Positions 5,033 through 5,126 of a stretch of 5,126 nt of DNA are shown here, in pieces. Position 1 is the first letter of the stretch. Each line of letters starts with the position of its first letter. The DNA lies in the NCBI GenBank assembly GCA_900764215.1, contig CAAFNI010000070.1, positions 1-5,126 on the forward strand, in the 5' to 3' direction. Under the pieces are notes generated by a model. It was given only the letters and a program-made list of their open reading frames with translations. It was not told where the DNA came from and searched no databases. The translations under genes and the position numbers were made by a program. This stretch comes from an uncultured Sutterella sp. GTDB taxonomy: Bacteria; Pseudomonadota; Gammaproteobacteria; Burkholderiales; Burkholderiaceae_F.

Positions 5033-5126
5033 ATGACCGAACGACTTGAGCCGAATTTCCGACTCGGACTTACCGGAGCCATCGTCTCCTATCTCAGCTG
5101 GGGTTTGATGCCCATCTACTGGAACC
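5033..5126 (+). CDS. rarD: RarD-like EamA-family transporter, N-terminal 31 residues only
   Basis: ATG 5033-5035 follows the upstream stop with no gap. AGG at 5025-5027 inside the upstream gene, 5 bases from the ATG, can serve as a weak ribosome binding site. After a short polar start (MTERLEPNFR) comes a first membrane segment, LGLTGAIVSYLSWGLMPIYW (11-30). The pattern of small and hydrophobic residues ending in WG-x-x-P-x-Y-(W/F) is characteristic of RarD, a drug/metabolite-superfamily permease of the inner membrane with about ten helices. The substrate of RarD proteins is not firmly established. The gene runs off the right edge, so only this fragment can be judged. Confidence 0.75.
   Translation, partial: MTERLEPNFRLGLTGAIVSYLSWGLMPIYWN

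Overview
The window looks like a stretch of proteobacterial chromosome with mixed accessory content. This is inferred from a Sec-type signal peptide on a beta-helix-like surface protein, a RarD-type permease start, a HigA-like regulator and moderate base composition. A host-associated betaproteobacterium such as a Sutterellaceae member would fit, but nothing in the sequence proves it. There is no rRNA, tRNA or CRISPR array, and no complete mobile element.

Layout from left to right. A fragment of a plus-strand gene ends at 72, followed by a 9-bp hairpin. Facing it, a minus-strand reading frame starts at 900 with a good ribosome binding site and signal peptide. It stays open to the left edge of the window and encodes a secreted protein rich in Asn, Thr and Ser that resembles an autotransporter passenger. 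Bases 901-1260 are an AT-rich spacer. Bases 1261-2580 (minus) encode a complete AlbA_2 / HATPase_c_4 / winged-helix protein of 439 residues, with its own terminator on the left. Its DNA is clearly more AT-rich than its surroundings. A 256-bp divergent spacer (2581-2836) holds a 31-bp interrupted palindrome, repeated TGGTTA motifs, a 17-bp palindrome and a GC-rich hairpin. On its other side is a 79-residue HigA/VapI-like HTH protein (plus strand, 2837-3076) with no toxin gene next to it, followed by a strong terminator.

The right half holds a tyrosine recombinase (minus, 3268-4254) with the catalytic R-K-H-R-H-Y set visible. Next is a spacer of about 480 bp with no recognisable gene, then a small DUF6429-like gene (plus, 4733-5032). 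Its stop codon directly abuts the start of a RarD-like transporter that runs off the right edge.

How they may work together: the AlbA_2 regulator and the HigA-like protein are divergent and share one control region with several symmetric sites, so auto- or cross-regulation is the natural hypothesis. The recombinase and the sharp change in base composition suggest that part of the 1.2-4.3 kb stretch was acquired. The secreted protein on the left appears to lack its natural end in this window and may be a broken surface gene. The most interesting candidates are the palindromic control region and the run-on secreted protein. I see no clearly new multi-gene system.
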